The notes under the pieces are model-generated. The model was not told the origin of the DNA, searched no databases, and saw only the letters and a list, made by a program, of their open reading frames with translations. From positions 682,001-746,000 of the forward strand of contig JAGTJM010000009.1 in assembly GCA_020747015.1 (NCBI GenBank): a stretch of DNA of 64,000 nucleotides, given 5' to 3'. Both the position numbers and the translations under genes were made by a program. Below, piece by piece: positions 12,220-23,130 of this stretch (its first letter is position 1; each line of letters opens with the position of its first letter). Source of the stretch: Pyrenochaeta sp. MPI-SDFR-AT-0127. Lineage: Eukaryota; Ascomycota; Dothideomycetes; Pleosporales; Cucurbitariaceae.

Positions 12220-13330
12220 TAAGGTGGCCTGAAAATCTTCGACGACGTTTACGATCTGACGAGCTACGGTCGCCTTCGCTCGAAAAAAAAAACCAAATAC
12301 ACGAACGCCTAGGCATTGCACTGCATCATGACCAGCCATCTTTATGAAGCTGGTGTTGGGTCTTGTCTTCGTGAGGAGCGATCTTTTTTTTTATACTTCG
12401 ATCTTGCCCGTTCGTTGCTTGGTGGATTGTCTTGTATAGTACACGGACTGAGCATCACCGCCTAGCCTAGGTATCATTCCAGCATCTTTGGGCGCTATGG
12501 ACATTACTTCATTGCCGACATGCACTACCATGTCACTTTCCTTCATTACTCATGTACTTTGTACTTTATCCTTTCTTCCTTGCTTTCTACCACTGTCTTT
12601 CTACAATGCACATATGGTGCACCAAAAGAACGTTCAGCATGAGCTCGAAGCGTCGTAGCTGCGGTGGCTTTATCTTTCATCATTTGCATGGCGTATGTAA
12701 CACAACGAAACGGAATGCGAGGTAGTCAGAAGTACTCGGTAGGCACAAATGATGCAAAATCCACTTGCTCTGTTCTTTGATTATGTGATATCGAGCCAGC
12801 AGTACCTTCAAGCCTTGGGTAACTTTCGAATGACGAGTGCGAAGGTCGGTTAAGACTGCCAACCAAGCTTTTGTGCATATGCAGGTAGACGTGAAGTGCG
12901 ACGCTGGACAAGAAGATTTACCCGGTAATGCCATCGTCCAGGACCATTACCATCTCTGCAAATTTAGCCCAAAAGAAATTCATTCTCTTGAACGCGAACG
13001 TCTTTCGCACCGCAGAGGTGATGAGCATGCCAAGCATCCATTAACGGGGTCCAGCGCCGCTGCCGTGAGCGATGACGCGCCTTCCGCTTCCGGGCAGCCC
13101 TACAGACCACCACCTTCCTCGTACTTCCTAGGCACCTACATTCTTCTCATTCTTATTCGTACGAACGCTCGAAGACGCAAAAACTTATATTACGACAACC
13201 AGAGTGATAAGAACGCCATATCACCAGACAAAGCACACCCCAAATTGCCGTGACACCCCGGCGCAACCCCTTCACAACCGCCATAAAGGTCAACCTCCTA
13301 CACCTACCTTTTTTTTATTCCTCCCTCGAT
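12220..13330. other. Puf 3' flank and inhibitor promoter
   Basis: The stretch holds the 3'UTR of the Puf gene (with an A-run near 12282 and a T-run near 12385) and then the upstream region of the small inhibitor gene, which is CT-rich just before the ATG. The open frame 12837-13253 is not protein-like. I see no further gene. Confidence 0.45.
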
Positions 13331-13687
13331 ATGCGCTCTGCAATTTTTTCCCTCGTCATCGCGCTCCTCGCTGCTTTCGTCATGGCCGCCGCCCCCCAGC
13401 GCTCTGTCATCATCAGCTGGCCGAACGAGACACCAGACCACATTGTTGAGGAAGCCAAAGACGCTATCCGCAAGGCATCAGGCGTCATCACACATGAGTA
13501 TAGTATGTGTCTCCATGAATGGGCTGTTTTGGTATCTAAATGGCTAATGTGCGCGTTAGACATCATCAAGGGCTTCGCTGCCCATGCCCCCGCTTCCGCA
13601 CTCGAGTTTGTGTCAACCATGAGTGATGTGTACAAGTGCGAGATCGAGGAGGATGGCATTGTGACTACGCAGAACGACAAGGAGTAA
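13331..13687 (+). CDS. Small secreted peptidase inhibitor I9 (subtilisin propeptide-like)
   Basis: Two exons (13331-13502, 13560-13687; 57-nt intron) encode 99 residues. The first 20 or so form a signal peptide (MRSAIFSLVIALLAAFVMA). The rest is the I9 fold found in subtilisin prodomains and in stand-alone inhibitors such as yeast proteinase B inhibitor 2 and Pleurotus POIA1. Diagnostic pieces are VIISWPNETPDH near the start, GVITHEYNIIKGFAAHAP in the middle (split by the intron) and EEDGIVTTQ near the end. Stand-alone members bind and block, or help fold, subtilisin-like serine proteases. A signal peptide suggests this one meets its target in the secretory path or outside the cell. No subtilase gene lies in this window. 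An upstream in-frame ATG at 13250 exists but would bury the signal peptide, so 13331 is preferred. Confidence 0.85.
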   Translation: MRSAIFSLVIALLAAFVMAAAPQRSVIISWPNETPDHIVEEAKDAIRKASGVITHEYSMCLHEWAVLVSKWLMCALDIIKGFAAHAPASALEFVSTMSDVYKCEIEEDGIVTTQNDKE

Positions 13688-14460
13688 GCCTGCGACGGCT
13701 ATGTATAAAGACAGACTTGATGCCCGCACTCTTCATGTCTGTAGGACACACTCTTGCGCCTCGTGTACTTGCCGTTTGATTATGAATATTGGTTTCGGAA
13801 AAGCCTGATGTTGGAGTTAGCGGTGAGAATTTCTGGGTACTGGGTAGTGAACAGAAGTGTTATGGAGGATGACGAATGACGGATTCATGTATTTACAGAC
13901 TGAGTTTCTGCAAGAATGGCGTAGAGCTGCCCAATAAGATCTGAACCTTTACATTGCGCCTGTCAAGGAGAGGCTCGGCAGACTTTCAAGGAGTGTTCTG
14001 TGTACAGCACTCATGTTCACACCACTGACCACTGTCCTACTAAGATCAAATTGGGCGACCCTGCAGCGAACGCGGCTCTTTCCCCGCCATGGGGTGTCCT
14101 GGTGGACGTGCACTGGGACGCATCTCGTTTCAGCACAGCGGTAGTGTCATGCGCGTCATGTACCGCTTGTCTAATCTATCATTCTGCATACCGCTTCCGA
14201 TTCCTCGGGCTCTGCATCCCACGATTATAACAATAAATATTCCGCTGCGGAGGTGTGCTTGACCTCCGCTTAGCGTGTTGACCACCGAACATCAAGCGCG
14301 TCGAACCACGGAACACCCAATACTGTACATAGCGGGAACGCACCCTACCCCCCCACGGTCGGCTCGCTTTCCCATGATGCATGACTGTCTACTCGACCCT
14401 CGATCACACATTAGCACCGGCAGGCGTGCTCACGCGTAGTCAGCCCCCGCAACCTTCATC
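13688..14460. other. Intergenic region before the Hook gene
   Basis: No gene, RNA or repeat is recognised. It contains the 3' flank of the inhibitor gene and the promoter of the Hook-family gene. Open frames are short and without motifs. Confidence 0.45.
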
Positions 14461-17400
14461 ATGGATGACTTCAAGCCTGAGGTCCTCAAGGCTCTCCTCG
14501 ACTGGGTACGCTTGCAAGACACACCATACATCTAATGGACGCAGCTGACAGTCTCTACTCTAGGTCAACACGTTTGACCTCCCCGGCAGGATAACAACAT
14601 GGAACCAGCTCGAAGACGGCCAAATACTCTGGCAGATCCTCGCCGATATCGACGCGGAGTATTTTAACGAATCTCTTCCAAACTTCGAAGAAAACCACCG
14701 CCGCCAGTCAGACAACTGGATTCCACGATGGCAGAATCTAAAACACATTGAGCGAACCGTGTCAACGTATATACGAGAAGAGTGTGAACAATTACCTGTC
14801 TTGACGAAGCGCATGATACCAGACCTAAAGACGGGAGCAAGAGATGGGTCAACGATGCTGGTAGCGAAGCTGACTATGGGCGTTCTTCTTGCGTCATGCT
14901 TCTCGCCGAAGAGCAACCAGCGGATGCTCCAGGTTATGTCTCAACTAGGCACCAAGACGGCAGAGACAATTGCGGAGGCTATACAAGACATGCAGTCATT
15001 GGATGCAAGAATGCAGGATCTAGGCATGGACTCAGAGCTGACCCCGGACCCCAATCTGTCTGGGTACAGGACGCCAACACGAGCTGTGTCTGGCGCTGTT
15101 TCAGCTGTTGGCAGAGACAATGAGTTGGAGCAAGAAGCCCAGCTTTTCGAGGCAAATAAAGATAGAACAGCCTTGAGGACCCAGATCGGAAAATTGCAGG
15201 ACGATCTCAAGAAATCTAAGGAACGAATATCGCAGCTAGAGGAAGAGTTGGGCGATGCAAGGGCATATCTAGACGATCGAGGGGCCCAGGCACAGCGAGC
15301 TCAATCAGACGACGTCGAGCAATTACGGAACGACTTGGCGCGTGACCGACAGTACATCGATCAGCTCGAGACGGACCTTGCAAATGCCAGAGATATTCTT
15401 GAAAGCCAGAAGCGTCGTCTCGAACGATACACTGGTGAGGAAGGATCAAAGCAAGACTTGCGGGATCAATTACAGCTTATCAAAGCGGAGCGCGATGAGC
15501 TTAACCAGAAAGCCAAGGCCAACGAGAACCTCAAGAAGAAGATCGAATCTCTTACCAAGGAGACCAAGCAACTGGAGACGCTGCGCGAGGATTATCAGAA
15601 TGCACGCGAGCGTCTGGTGCAGCTAGAGACTGTCGAGGAACGGTGTGAGGCTCTCGAAAAAGTCAACAAGGAAAACAGCCAAACTCTAGTCAATTGTGAG
15701 CAAGCTATCTTCGAAGAAAAGGGAAAGCGAACAAGGATAGAGCATGAGAACCTCCTGCTTATGAAACAGCTAGAGCAGACTCGTGAGCTACAGTACAAAG
15801 CAGAGGATGCAAAACAGGAACTGGAGGACCGGATACGAGATTTGGAGTCTTCGAATCACGCGGATCGGGGTGGTAGTCTGGAAGATGAGCTTACTCAAGA
15901 TGAAAATGGAAAGAGCCTCGAGGATTCTGGATTCGTAAAGTCCACCACAGAAGCACGAGTCAGCGCTGATTCGATTGCATTACAACAAAAGGTAGACATC
16001 TTGAACGCTCGCCTGAAATCCTTGGAGACGGAAACGTTGAAGCAGATGCAAGAGAATTTGGGGCTGCGATCTGATATGCTGGCAGAGAAGGATGAAGAGA
16101 ATCAGAAGTAGGCTTAACACTCTCTCCCAGGCTCTGCATTTTACTAATCGGTATGCGTAATAGGCCTTTCCTTGAACAGAATGAGAAATTACAAACTGCC
16201 GAAACTGAGCTGGAAGAGCTTCATCGCAGATTGCGAGAAAAAGACTTGCAAATGGCCGAACTTCGCAACGAGCTCAACAAGAGTATGTCGATCAACCAAT
16301 CTATCAGACCTTGCTGACCTTGCTAGAATCCGACGTCAGCGAAGACGAGAAGGCACAGGGTCTCCAAGCCGAGCATGAGCATCTGTTAGCATTACAACAG
16401 AAGACTAATCAGAAATTGAGAGACCTCGAACTCGCCAACGAGGAGAAATCAAGTCTACTGCGGGCAGCCTTGCTTGACCGAGATAATCTTTCACCAGAGT
16501 TACTCGCGCTCAAGAGGGCCGAGACGATCCAACAAATGCGTGAGATGATTGATTTGGTCGTGAAGGCGCCAGCAGAGGTGCAGCCGAAGGTGCTTGACAC
16601 CACAAGTACCGAGATTGCTGAGACTGTGCTATCCTCAGAAGCGGCGCTTGATAAAGCGAAGAAAGTAAGTATTAGACAGACTCCTTATGACATGTCATCT
16701 GCGTCAGCCTTTGAGACTGTAATCTCATCCATACGGACGAGACGGCAGCTTGAACCATCATTCTCCGCATCGACCCTCATACCACCGACATCGCCAGAGA
16801 CATGTCGTATGGGAAAGAATAAGTCTTTTTCTGAGATCTCTGCTTCATCAGCTGGTACGGGACAGACTACATGGAGGCCCATGACTGGGCTTCTTTCACC
16901 GAAAAGCACTCGGGAATCAGCAAAGTGCACTCCTGAGTTCTTCTCTGCGTGGGCTCCGAACGAGTGTGTGGCAAGTTTGTCTCTGGCCTCGCTGCATGAA
17001 GTATACTTATCGTCGCACATTTCTTTTCCTTGTTCTTCTTCCCATACGCCCGTGTTTTGTCTTGTTCTGTAGGGGTTGTTTGCTAATGCTGTCGATAGGA
17101 CCTTCAAGAACAGGTTGATGCCAACGACACGTTGCGTGAGCAACTTGAACAAGCCAAGAAAGAGACGGCTGAGAAGGGCTCGGTATGTCATGTCTCTATT
17201 CCACCTAGTTCTCATCTTCACTCTCGATTGCATGATCTAACAGAGAACAGGCCGAGTTGCAGCAAGAAGTTGAGAATCTACGTCGCGAGAATCACCTCAT
17301 TACGTCCGCATGGTATGACATGACAACCCGACTGCAAAGCAACACGGTCATTCTGCAAAGGCGGAGCGAAGCACCCAAAGGATGGCTTGGAAAGCAGAGG

Positions 17401-17504
17401 GTTGCTGTTGGCGGCGCAAGTGTAGCAGTAAGCCAACGAAAACTATTGATACAACAATGGACAAAGGCCAACCCCTGCTAATACATATGTAGGGCCGAAG
17501 ATAG
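14461..17504 (+). CDS. hookA: Hook-family dynein adaptor (HookA-like)
   Basis: Hook proteins link early endosomes to dynein-dynactin for transport along microtubules. The N-terminal Hook domain (about residues 1-160) begins MDDFKPEVLKALLDW and contains LEDGQILWQILADID. It is followed by about 550 residues of heptad-rich coiled coil. The C-terminal part carries ITSAWYDMTTRLQSN and QRRSEAPKGWLGKQR, the conserved end of fungal Hook proteins. Exons: 14461-14505, 14564-16107, 16164-16282, 16327-16664 or 17000, 17099-17182, 17251-17427, 17493-17504. The last intron (17428-17492) has donor GTAAGC and branch TGCTAATAC and gives the ending GGASVAGRR; without it the frame stops at 17481. Exon 4 has two possible ends, both phase 0: GTAAGT at 16665 (772 residues) or GTATAC at 17001 (884 residues). 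Family confident; exon 4 uncertain. Confidence 0.85.
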
Positions 17505-18197
17505 CACCTGCTCGAGCCGATGAAACTTTTCTTTCCGTGTCATTCTTTACTCGTGTCCCTTTTCTTGCTTCCTTACTTTGTTGAGCATAGCACAGGCCGG
17601 TTATGTCCGAAAGCTATACTGCGCTGTACATCGCATTATATCTGCATATACGAAGTCTTTTTTGTCATTATACCCTTTTCATCATTGCATGTAGCGAGGC
17701 GTTACCCTGTCAGGGTAGAGTTGGACCAGCAAGTCTGGCGTAGCATACTGGTGAAGATCAATATTATAGACTAGTCCAATGGTGTAGATTCGTGTAGTGA
17801 TTTGCTCTACTTGGCCTCGTATGAAAATCCTGCCATCGCCTTCCGCTCTTCACGGCTCTTGGCTTAATTCAAACCCAATGTTCGTATGTAGTAACAACAC
17901 TTAACTTTATGTCACTTGTCAGACCTACGACGCACTACAGCTTTCGTGAGCAAATATTTTTGACTATTAGGTGGATCTATTCTGTCTCAAGTTTCAGACT
18001 TTGATCGGACTAGCGTAAGAAGAAGCTAAGGCTATACAATCCATGGCGGACTCTCCTGTCCCTTCCTAAAGTTTTATTATACTTACGCGCTTTGGTGCGC
18101 ATCTAGCTATTTGCTGAACCCTTTTTATGCAAGGACACAATACAGTTCTTCTTCTATTCATGGTCCCATGGGCTAATAATATGCATCCACACACCCG
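17505..18197. other. Intergenic region between convergent genes
   Basis: This is the shared 3' flank of the rightward Hook gene and the leftward TAG-interrupted gene. It is AT-rich in parts. I see no gene or RNA in it. Confidence 0.45.
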
Positions 18198-21100
18198 CTA
18201 TGTGTTCTTGCCCTTACTTTCGCCTCCACCTTCATCATCCGATTCTGACATAGACAACTCGTCTGGGTACTCAGAATCCGGGTCATGATTGTCATCCAGC
18301 TCGGCTTCACTCATTTCAACGTCAGTGGGTATCTTTTTAAGCGCGTGTTTTGTTTTCCTTGCTCTCTTAGAAAGTATGCCTTTTCCGCTTCGATGATCCG
18401 ATTGCTCTGTTGCACTAGCAGAATGTTGCAGACCGTCATCTGCAAAAGCAGCCAAGTCGCGCTCTGCAGCTGCTTGGGCGGAGATCTTACTATTGGCGAT
18501 ACGCTTGCTTCTACGTGGTGGAAGGGACCTTGACGACGCGTGTCGTTTGGTCGGACTAGATTTGGGCATTACCTCCTCGTTGATCACAACCGTATCGCCC
18601 ACCGCTTCCACTTTCTTATCAAGCTTGTTTCTTTTCAGCGGTCTTTCCTTCATGTCTTCATTTCCCACCTCGTCTACTTCCGGTAATGGTGGTTCAGAAA
18701 TCTGTCTAGTCTGTCCAGTCGTTGCATCGCGATCTGGCGACGCTGGTGGCGCTGATGGCGAGAGCGACGACTCTAGATCCACGATTCGAGCTTCTGGTGC
18801 TGAATGAGATCTTTTACACCGAGATAAGCCGATTTCAAGCGCCGAGGTTTGAGGCTCAAGCATTTTCACATCATCCTCGGTTGGATCAATATTTATGCCA
18901 CCTACACTATCCATGCACCTATCGACCAGAGAACTTGACGAGCCTGGCGGCTGATTTCCAGTTCGAACAACCTCTTGCGTTGGAACCACAGCCTGTTGAA
19001 GTGACATCTGTGAATGTGCTTTTTTCTGTCTTACATCTATAGCTACGTATCGATATTGCGGTCGCCTCGTAGTTGGCCGAGTTGTCTCTTCTGCCATGAG
19101 GTAGTCTGGGCTCCAGGGACGCTCTGGAGGAGGATCTATGGGAATACAACGCTTCGCAGCTTCCTAGTACGCGTCGGGATCTCTCATCCATGCTTCAACT
19201 CTTGTATGGACTTTTGGTTTCTTTGGGCGCTTGGATTGTCTGGGATGAGTTCTGGGACATTGTTTGGCGGATCTCACGGAAGGTTTCGTATTATCTTCTT
19301 CGTCTATAGTACTGATGATAGGAAGTCGGTGTTTATTCGATGCTGTAACTTCCTGCTTGTGAGGAGATGGTAATCTCTTACTATAATAGCTTTGTGTAGG
19401 CTTGGTAATGTCCTTTAGCTTATAATACCCAGGTTTTGTGACCCTCATTGCTCCAGGCCTCACTCCATATCTCGCCTCGCGCTGGAAGAAGTGAGGCTGC
19501 ATACCCAAGTCAAGTCGCTTTAGATTATTTTGCTGAAGCTTGCGAACCTTCTTGAGCTGCCTCATGGTATCGTTTTCTTTTTGTGCCTTAGATTCGCGTG
19601 CCGCGTAGTCCGTCAAGGTTGCTCTTTGAGTGATTGGAGGTGGCGTCACTGCTGTTATGGCGTCTCGTTGGTCCTCATTGAGGCTAAGTGTCAGGCTTTT
19701 TGGTCGAGGGCTTGGAGGGATTTGTGGTAATGGTGATGATAACAAGGCGTCAGGGGGTTCTATTGAAGGTGACATGCGGTTGGCTGGTATGGAGCGGTCG
19801 CTGTGAGAAGCCGACTCTTCGAATCTTACCGTTGGCTTACGACGCAGGGGTATTGGAGGAGGTGGACTTCTCACGCGGTCTCCGAACCCACTGGGTGATG
19901 CTTGATGTGTACCAGTGGAAAGTCTGGCAATTGATCTTGATGCCCTGAGTGCCCTCCTGCTATGCTGGACTTTACGACCCTTTTCAAGACTTCTTAGATT
20001 GTCTTCTTTGGTTCTCGGGGCGGGACAGCCTGCGTCACAACCCTCCAGCTCACACAGGTCGGGTAGCTCTGCGTACGCTGCGTTATCATCGCCAAAGTCT
20101 ATACGAAACGGACGCTGGGACGGATGAAGCAGATGGCTGTTAGGGTAAATTCGCCAATGCCAGCGATTATCGCTGTTGGTGGGGTCCTGAAGTCTGATGC
20201 TCCAAGATCTGAATCCGTCGCTTTCCACAAATGTGACTTTACGTCCAGGACCAGTATTTTCAGGGTCCTCTTTGAAGGAAGTCATGATAGCTATGGCTTT
20301 ATCCTTGGGTAGACCATAGAGACTGTCTAGCATTTCATTCACGTCGCTGATAAATCGCTCTGTGAGGAGGTAGTCTGTGTCTATTCGGTCCAAAGATCGT
20401 TTCGATTCACCTTCTCTTCTTTCTTTCCGCCAAGAGATGTCTCGTGGCGGTGTTGGCGGAGCCACTTCCAGGCCAGGCATCGTTTGAAATGGGGTCAATT
20501 GTACCTTCTCAGGGTTGGGGTGAATGAAAGCAGTATACATGGCCTGTCTAGGCCTGATATGAGAAACCTGAAGGTGATTAGGATCAATACGCTGAGAAAT
20601 AGGATCAGTATCGCCTCCACTCTTTCCGATGTATCGTTGTTCCTGGAGGCGAAGACCTCCACTCTTTCCGATGTATCGTCGTTCCTGGAGGCGAAGACCT
20701 CCACGCTGTGCAATGATATACTGTGGGCCATAGTCTTCTTCATCCTCTTCTTCTACCACGCCCTCCCCATCGTTCACGGGCGTGTGCTCAGAAAATATGT
20801 TTGCTGCCAGCTCCACGCGCGCACGTCGAGGAGGGGCAGTCAATTCGACCCGTGCTTGTGCGTCTTCCTCGGCTCTCTGATGCTGCTCTGCATATATTTG
20901 TGCCATCGGATTCTTATATTTGCGTTGCTGTTGTCTGCGGGCGCAAGTCTCTTTTCTCTTTCGTCGCTCACGCTCGTCTTTGGCGAATTTTCGGAGTCGT
21001 TTGTTAGCAAGGTCCTATACTTGCTTCTGTTGGTGCTGTGTAGTCGACTGTCCTTGACGTTGCTGCTGTTCCTGTATACGATCAGAGTCCAGAGTATCAT

Positions 21101-21407
21101 TTTCGAATATTTCTCTCTCCTGCGCCTCCAGTTCGCGAGCTATTTCTGCGTCAACAGCCTCCTGCTGAGCTTTCGCAATTGCTTCGTCATGTGCCGTCGA
21201 CTGCTGCCAATCTCTAGCACGCCTGCCCACTTGTTGCTCGTCGCGAATGATCTGGGCTTGAATCTCGAGGGCAGCGCGATCCGCCTTGGTTTTCGCTCGG
21301 GCAATCTGTTCCTCAGTCGTCGCGCTGAATAGATCATCATCCGAATCGTTGAATTCGATCAAGTCATCATCTAAAGACCAGCCGAAAATATCATCTTCGT
21401 CATCCAT
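18198..21407 (-). CDS. Unknown large protein; one frame interrupted by two in-frame TAG codons
   Basis: I do not recognise the family. From the ATG at 21407 (MDDEDDIFGWSLDDD) one frame runs 1,069 codons to a stop at 18198, broken only by TAG at 21017-21015 (codon 131) and TAG at 19166-19164 (codon 748). Protein-like sequence resumes at once after each: DLANKRLRKFAKDERERRKR after the first, EAAKRCIPIDPPPERPWSPD after the second. The N-terminus is acidic, then Gln/Glu/Arg-rich coil; a globular centre holds RWHWRIYPNSHLLHPSQRPF; the rest is basic, Ser/Pro-rich with nuclear-signal-like clusters (PPRRSKRI); the C-terminus is acidic. No intron of suitable length with good signals removes either TAG. 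Read conventionally it would be three pieces (130 residues, then frames starting at ATGs 20906 and 19097). Recoding, recent inactivation, or base errors all remain possible. Confidence 0.6.
20614..20705 (-). repeat. Tandem repeat, 42-bp unit, two copies plus a partial third
   Basis: Units 20614-20655 and 20656-20697 are almost identical (the visible difference is ttg versus tcg), and a third copy begins at 20698 but diverges after about 8 bases. In the coding strand each unit gives the 14-residue repeat GGLRLQE(R/Q)RYIGKS. The length is a multiple of three, so the frame is kept. Confidence 0.85.
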
Positions 21408-21691
21408 ACCGTAAATCTCCAGATAGTTGTATGATAGATATAGGTTGTGTGGCCTGACGATAGTGGTCTGAAGTTATACACGAGTAGTGATGATGCGATG
21501 TAACCATTAGGTGCAGGGCGCATAGTGGTGCATTGGACGGGGGAACGCCTTGCGCTTTCTGATTCCAGTAATAGTTCGCAAGGCTAGACGGTAAGAGAAG
21601 GTGTCATGCAAACGATACGGACGCATGAAATCTCGCACCTGAAATAAACGGAGCCTGGAAATTGTACAAATTGTATTCTCTCCCCTCATAC

Positions 21692-22728
21692 TTAATCAAA
21701 CTTCATCTTGTTGATGATGCTGCCGATTCCCTCAACGTATATTTCAACCTCATCTCCATCCTTCAAAAACCCTTTCGGTTCCATAAATAACCCTACACCG
21801 CTAGGTGTACCAGTTAGAATAGCTGTACCTGCCCTCAACGTCGTGCCTCTTGATAGATGCTCAATGATCTGTCCAACTGTGTAGATCATGTCATCTGTGC
21901 CTGTTTCCTGCCTCTTCTCACCATTGACCTTCGTCCAGTACTTGATTTTTTGTGGATCCGGGATCACCTTTGTACTCGCAATACATGGACCAATAGGTGC
22001 GAACTTGTCAAAAGACTTGGCGTAGCCAAATTGACCACCAGAGACATTGGCTGGTAATTGGTAGTTGCGCGCTGAGACATCGTTGCCGACCGTGTAGCCG
22101 AGCACGTAGTCCTGGAAGTTGGAGGCAGACACATTCTTGCAATCTTTCCCAATGACGATAGTGAGTTCCCCCTCGTAATCAAGCATGGACTGGCAATCCT
22201 TGTGGATCGGCACCTCGTCTAATGGTCCAGCGAGAGCATCGCTAGGCTTCATAAAGATTGCTGGGTTCTCAGGTATTTGTAACTATGGGGAGGTAAGCAT
22301 TGGAAGTTCAAAGCAACATCTGAAAATGGGAGAAAACATACATTGCACTCCTCAGCATGTTGCCTATAATTCAAACCCACACACAGAATGATGTTGGTAG
22401 TCGGTAGCGGGCTTAGCAGCTTCGAAACCGTCGCCTTCCCACCTGTCTTCTTGAACCCATTCTTCACATCTCCTTCAAGAACCTCGACCTGGCTGCCTTG
22501 GATATCCCGTGTCGGGGTTTCCTTTTCCAGATTACCATATACAATTTTTCCATCATCGGCTTGGAACCTAATCAATCGCTCAAACGCCGCCATGACTTTT
22601 GACGTAGAAGCGAAGAACCTGCTCTGTTTCGGTAGGATGGAAGAAAATCTGGGCGAGCGTACGGTCTGGGTTGAGAAGCAGGATGCTGTTTGGATGCGAG
22701 AGCACTGGAGGATTGGTCTGGCGTACAT
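21692..22728 (-). CDS. Fumarylacetoacetate hydrolase family protein (FAHD1-like), probably mitochondrial
   Basis: Two exons (22728-22342 and 22282-21692; 59-nt intron) give 325 residues. The fold belongs to the FAH family, which cleaves or decarboxylates acylpyruvates and oxaloacetate using Mg2+ or Mn2+. Visible motifs are CVGLNYRQHAEEC (split at the intron), FMKPSDALAGP, the metal-binding MLDYEGELTIVIGK, GNDVSARNYQ, KSFDKFAPIGP and the C-terminal LTGTPSGVGLF. The first 45 residues are rich in Arg, Ser and Phe without acids, as in mitochondrial presequences; a second ATG (MAAFERLIRF) would give a version without it. Whether both starts are used is inference. The short distance to the upstream gene (284 bases) suggests a compact promoter or terminator region. 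The family is secure; the substrate is not. Confidence 0.9.
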
Positions 22729-23130
22729 GGGATTGTGCAGTCATCCAGGGCACCAATGGATCTTTAACATTCTGGTGCGCACGTGGAGTGGATGTACTCC
22801 ATGCCCCACGTTCCCGCGGGGTCGTCCTTCGGCATTTGCCTCTGCGCCGAACATGGGACTACGCGTTAACATCTGTGTCCGAAGGTGGATGAACATTCTT
22901 CCAGCAATAACGTTGAAGGCATATTCGCTAGATATGGCAATTGGAGGGTTGGTGGCCATGCATCTCTAGACCTGTTAGAAGTCATACAGGCAATGGTATT
23001 TTGAGTAATTTCGGATGATTCTGTCCCGCTTTCGCGTGGTGCGTTTTGTTCATCTTTCATGCTGATGGGCTGAGATCGAAGACTAAGCCCAGCATCGAGG
23101 GCTCTATTCAAGCGTCGTCGTCCTTTAGAT
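22729..23130. other. Gap between the FAH and Ssl1 genes
   Basis: This is the promoter and leader of the FAH-family gene. A small minus-strand frame (22959-22741, 72 codons, MATNPPIAISSEYAF...) and an overlapping 23-codon one (MPKDDPAGTWGMEY...) lie in it. Either could be an upstream ORF in the FAH leader; neither matches a family I know. Confidence 0.35.

Noticed and set aside
16685..17233. 182-codon minus-strand frame across the Hook exon 4/intron region
   Set aside because: It spans Hook exon 5 on the opposite strand and shows no motif. It is best explained as a shadow of the coding segment on the plus strand.
20915..21017. A 93-nt or 48-nt intron removing the first TAG of the large unknown gene
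   Set aside because: The donor would be GTATAG with CTAAC only about 16 nt away, acceptors are poor (or far), and the removed part is convincing charged coil. It is kept only as an alternative to test.
20484..21332. 282-codon plus-strand frame with hydrophobic stretches
   Set aside because: It is antisense to the Gln/Glu/Arg-rich coil of the minus-strand gene. Runs of Leu and Phe arise from complementing Gln, Lys and Glu codons.
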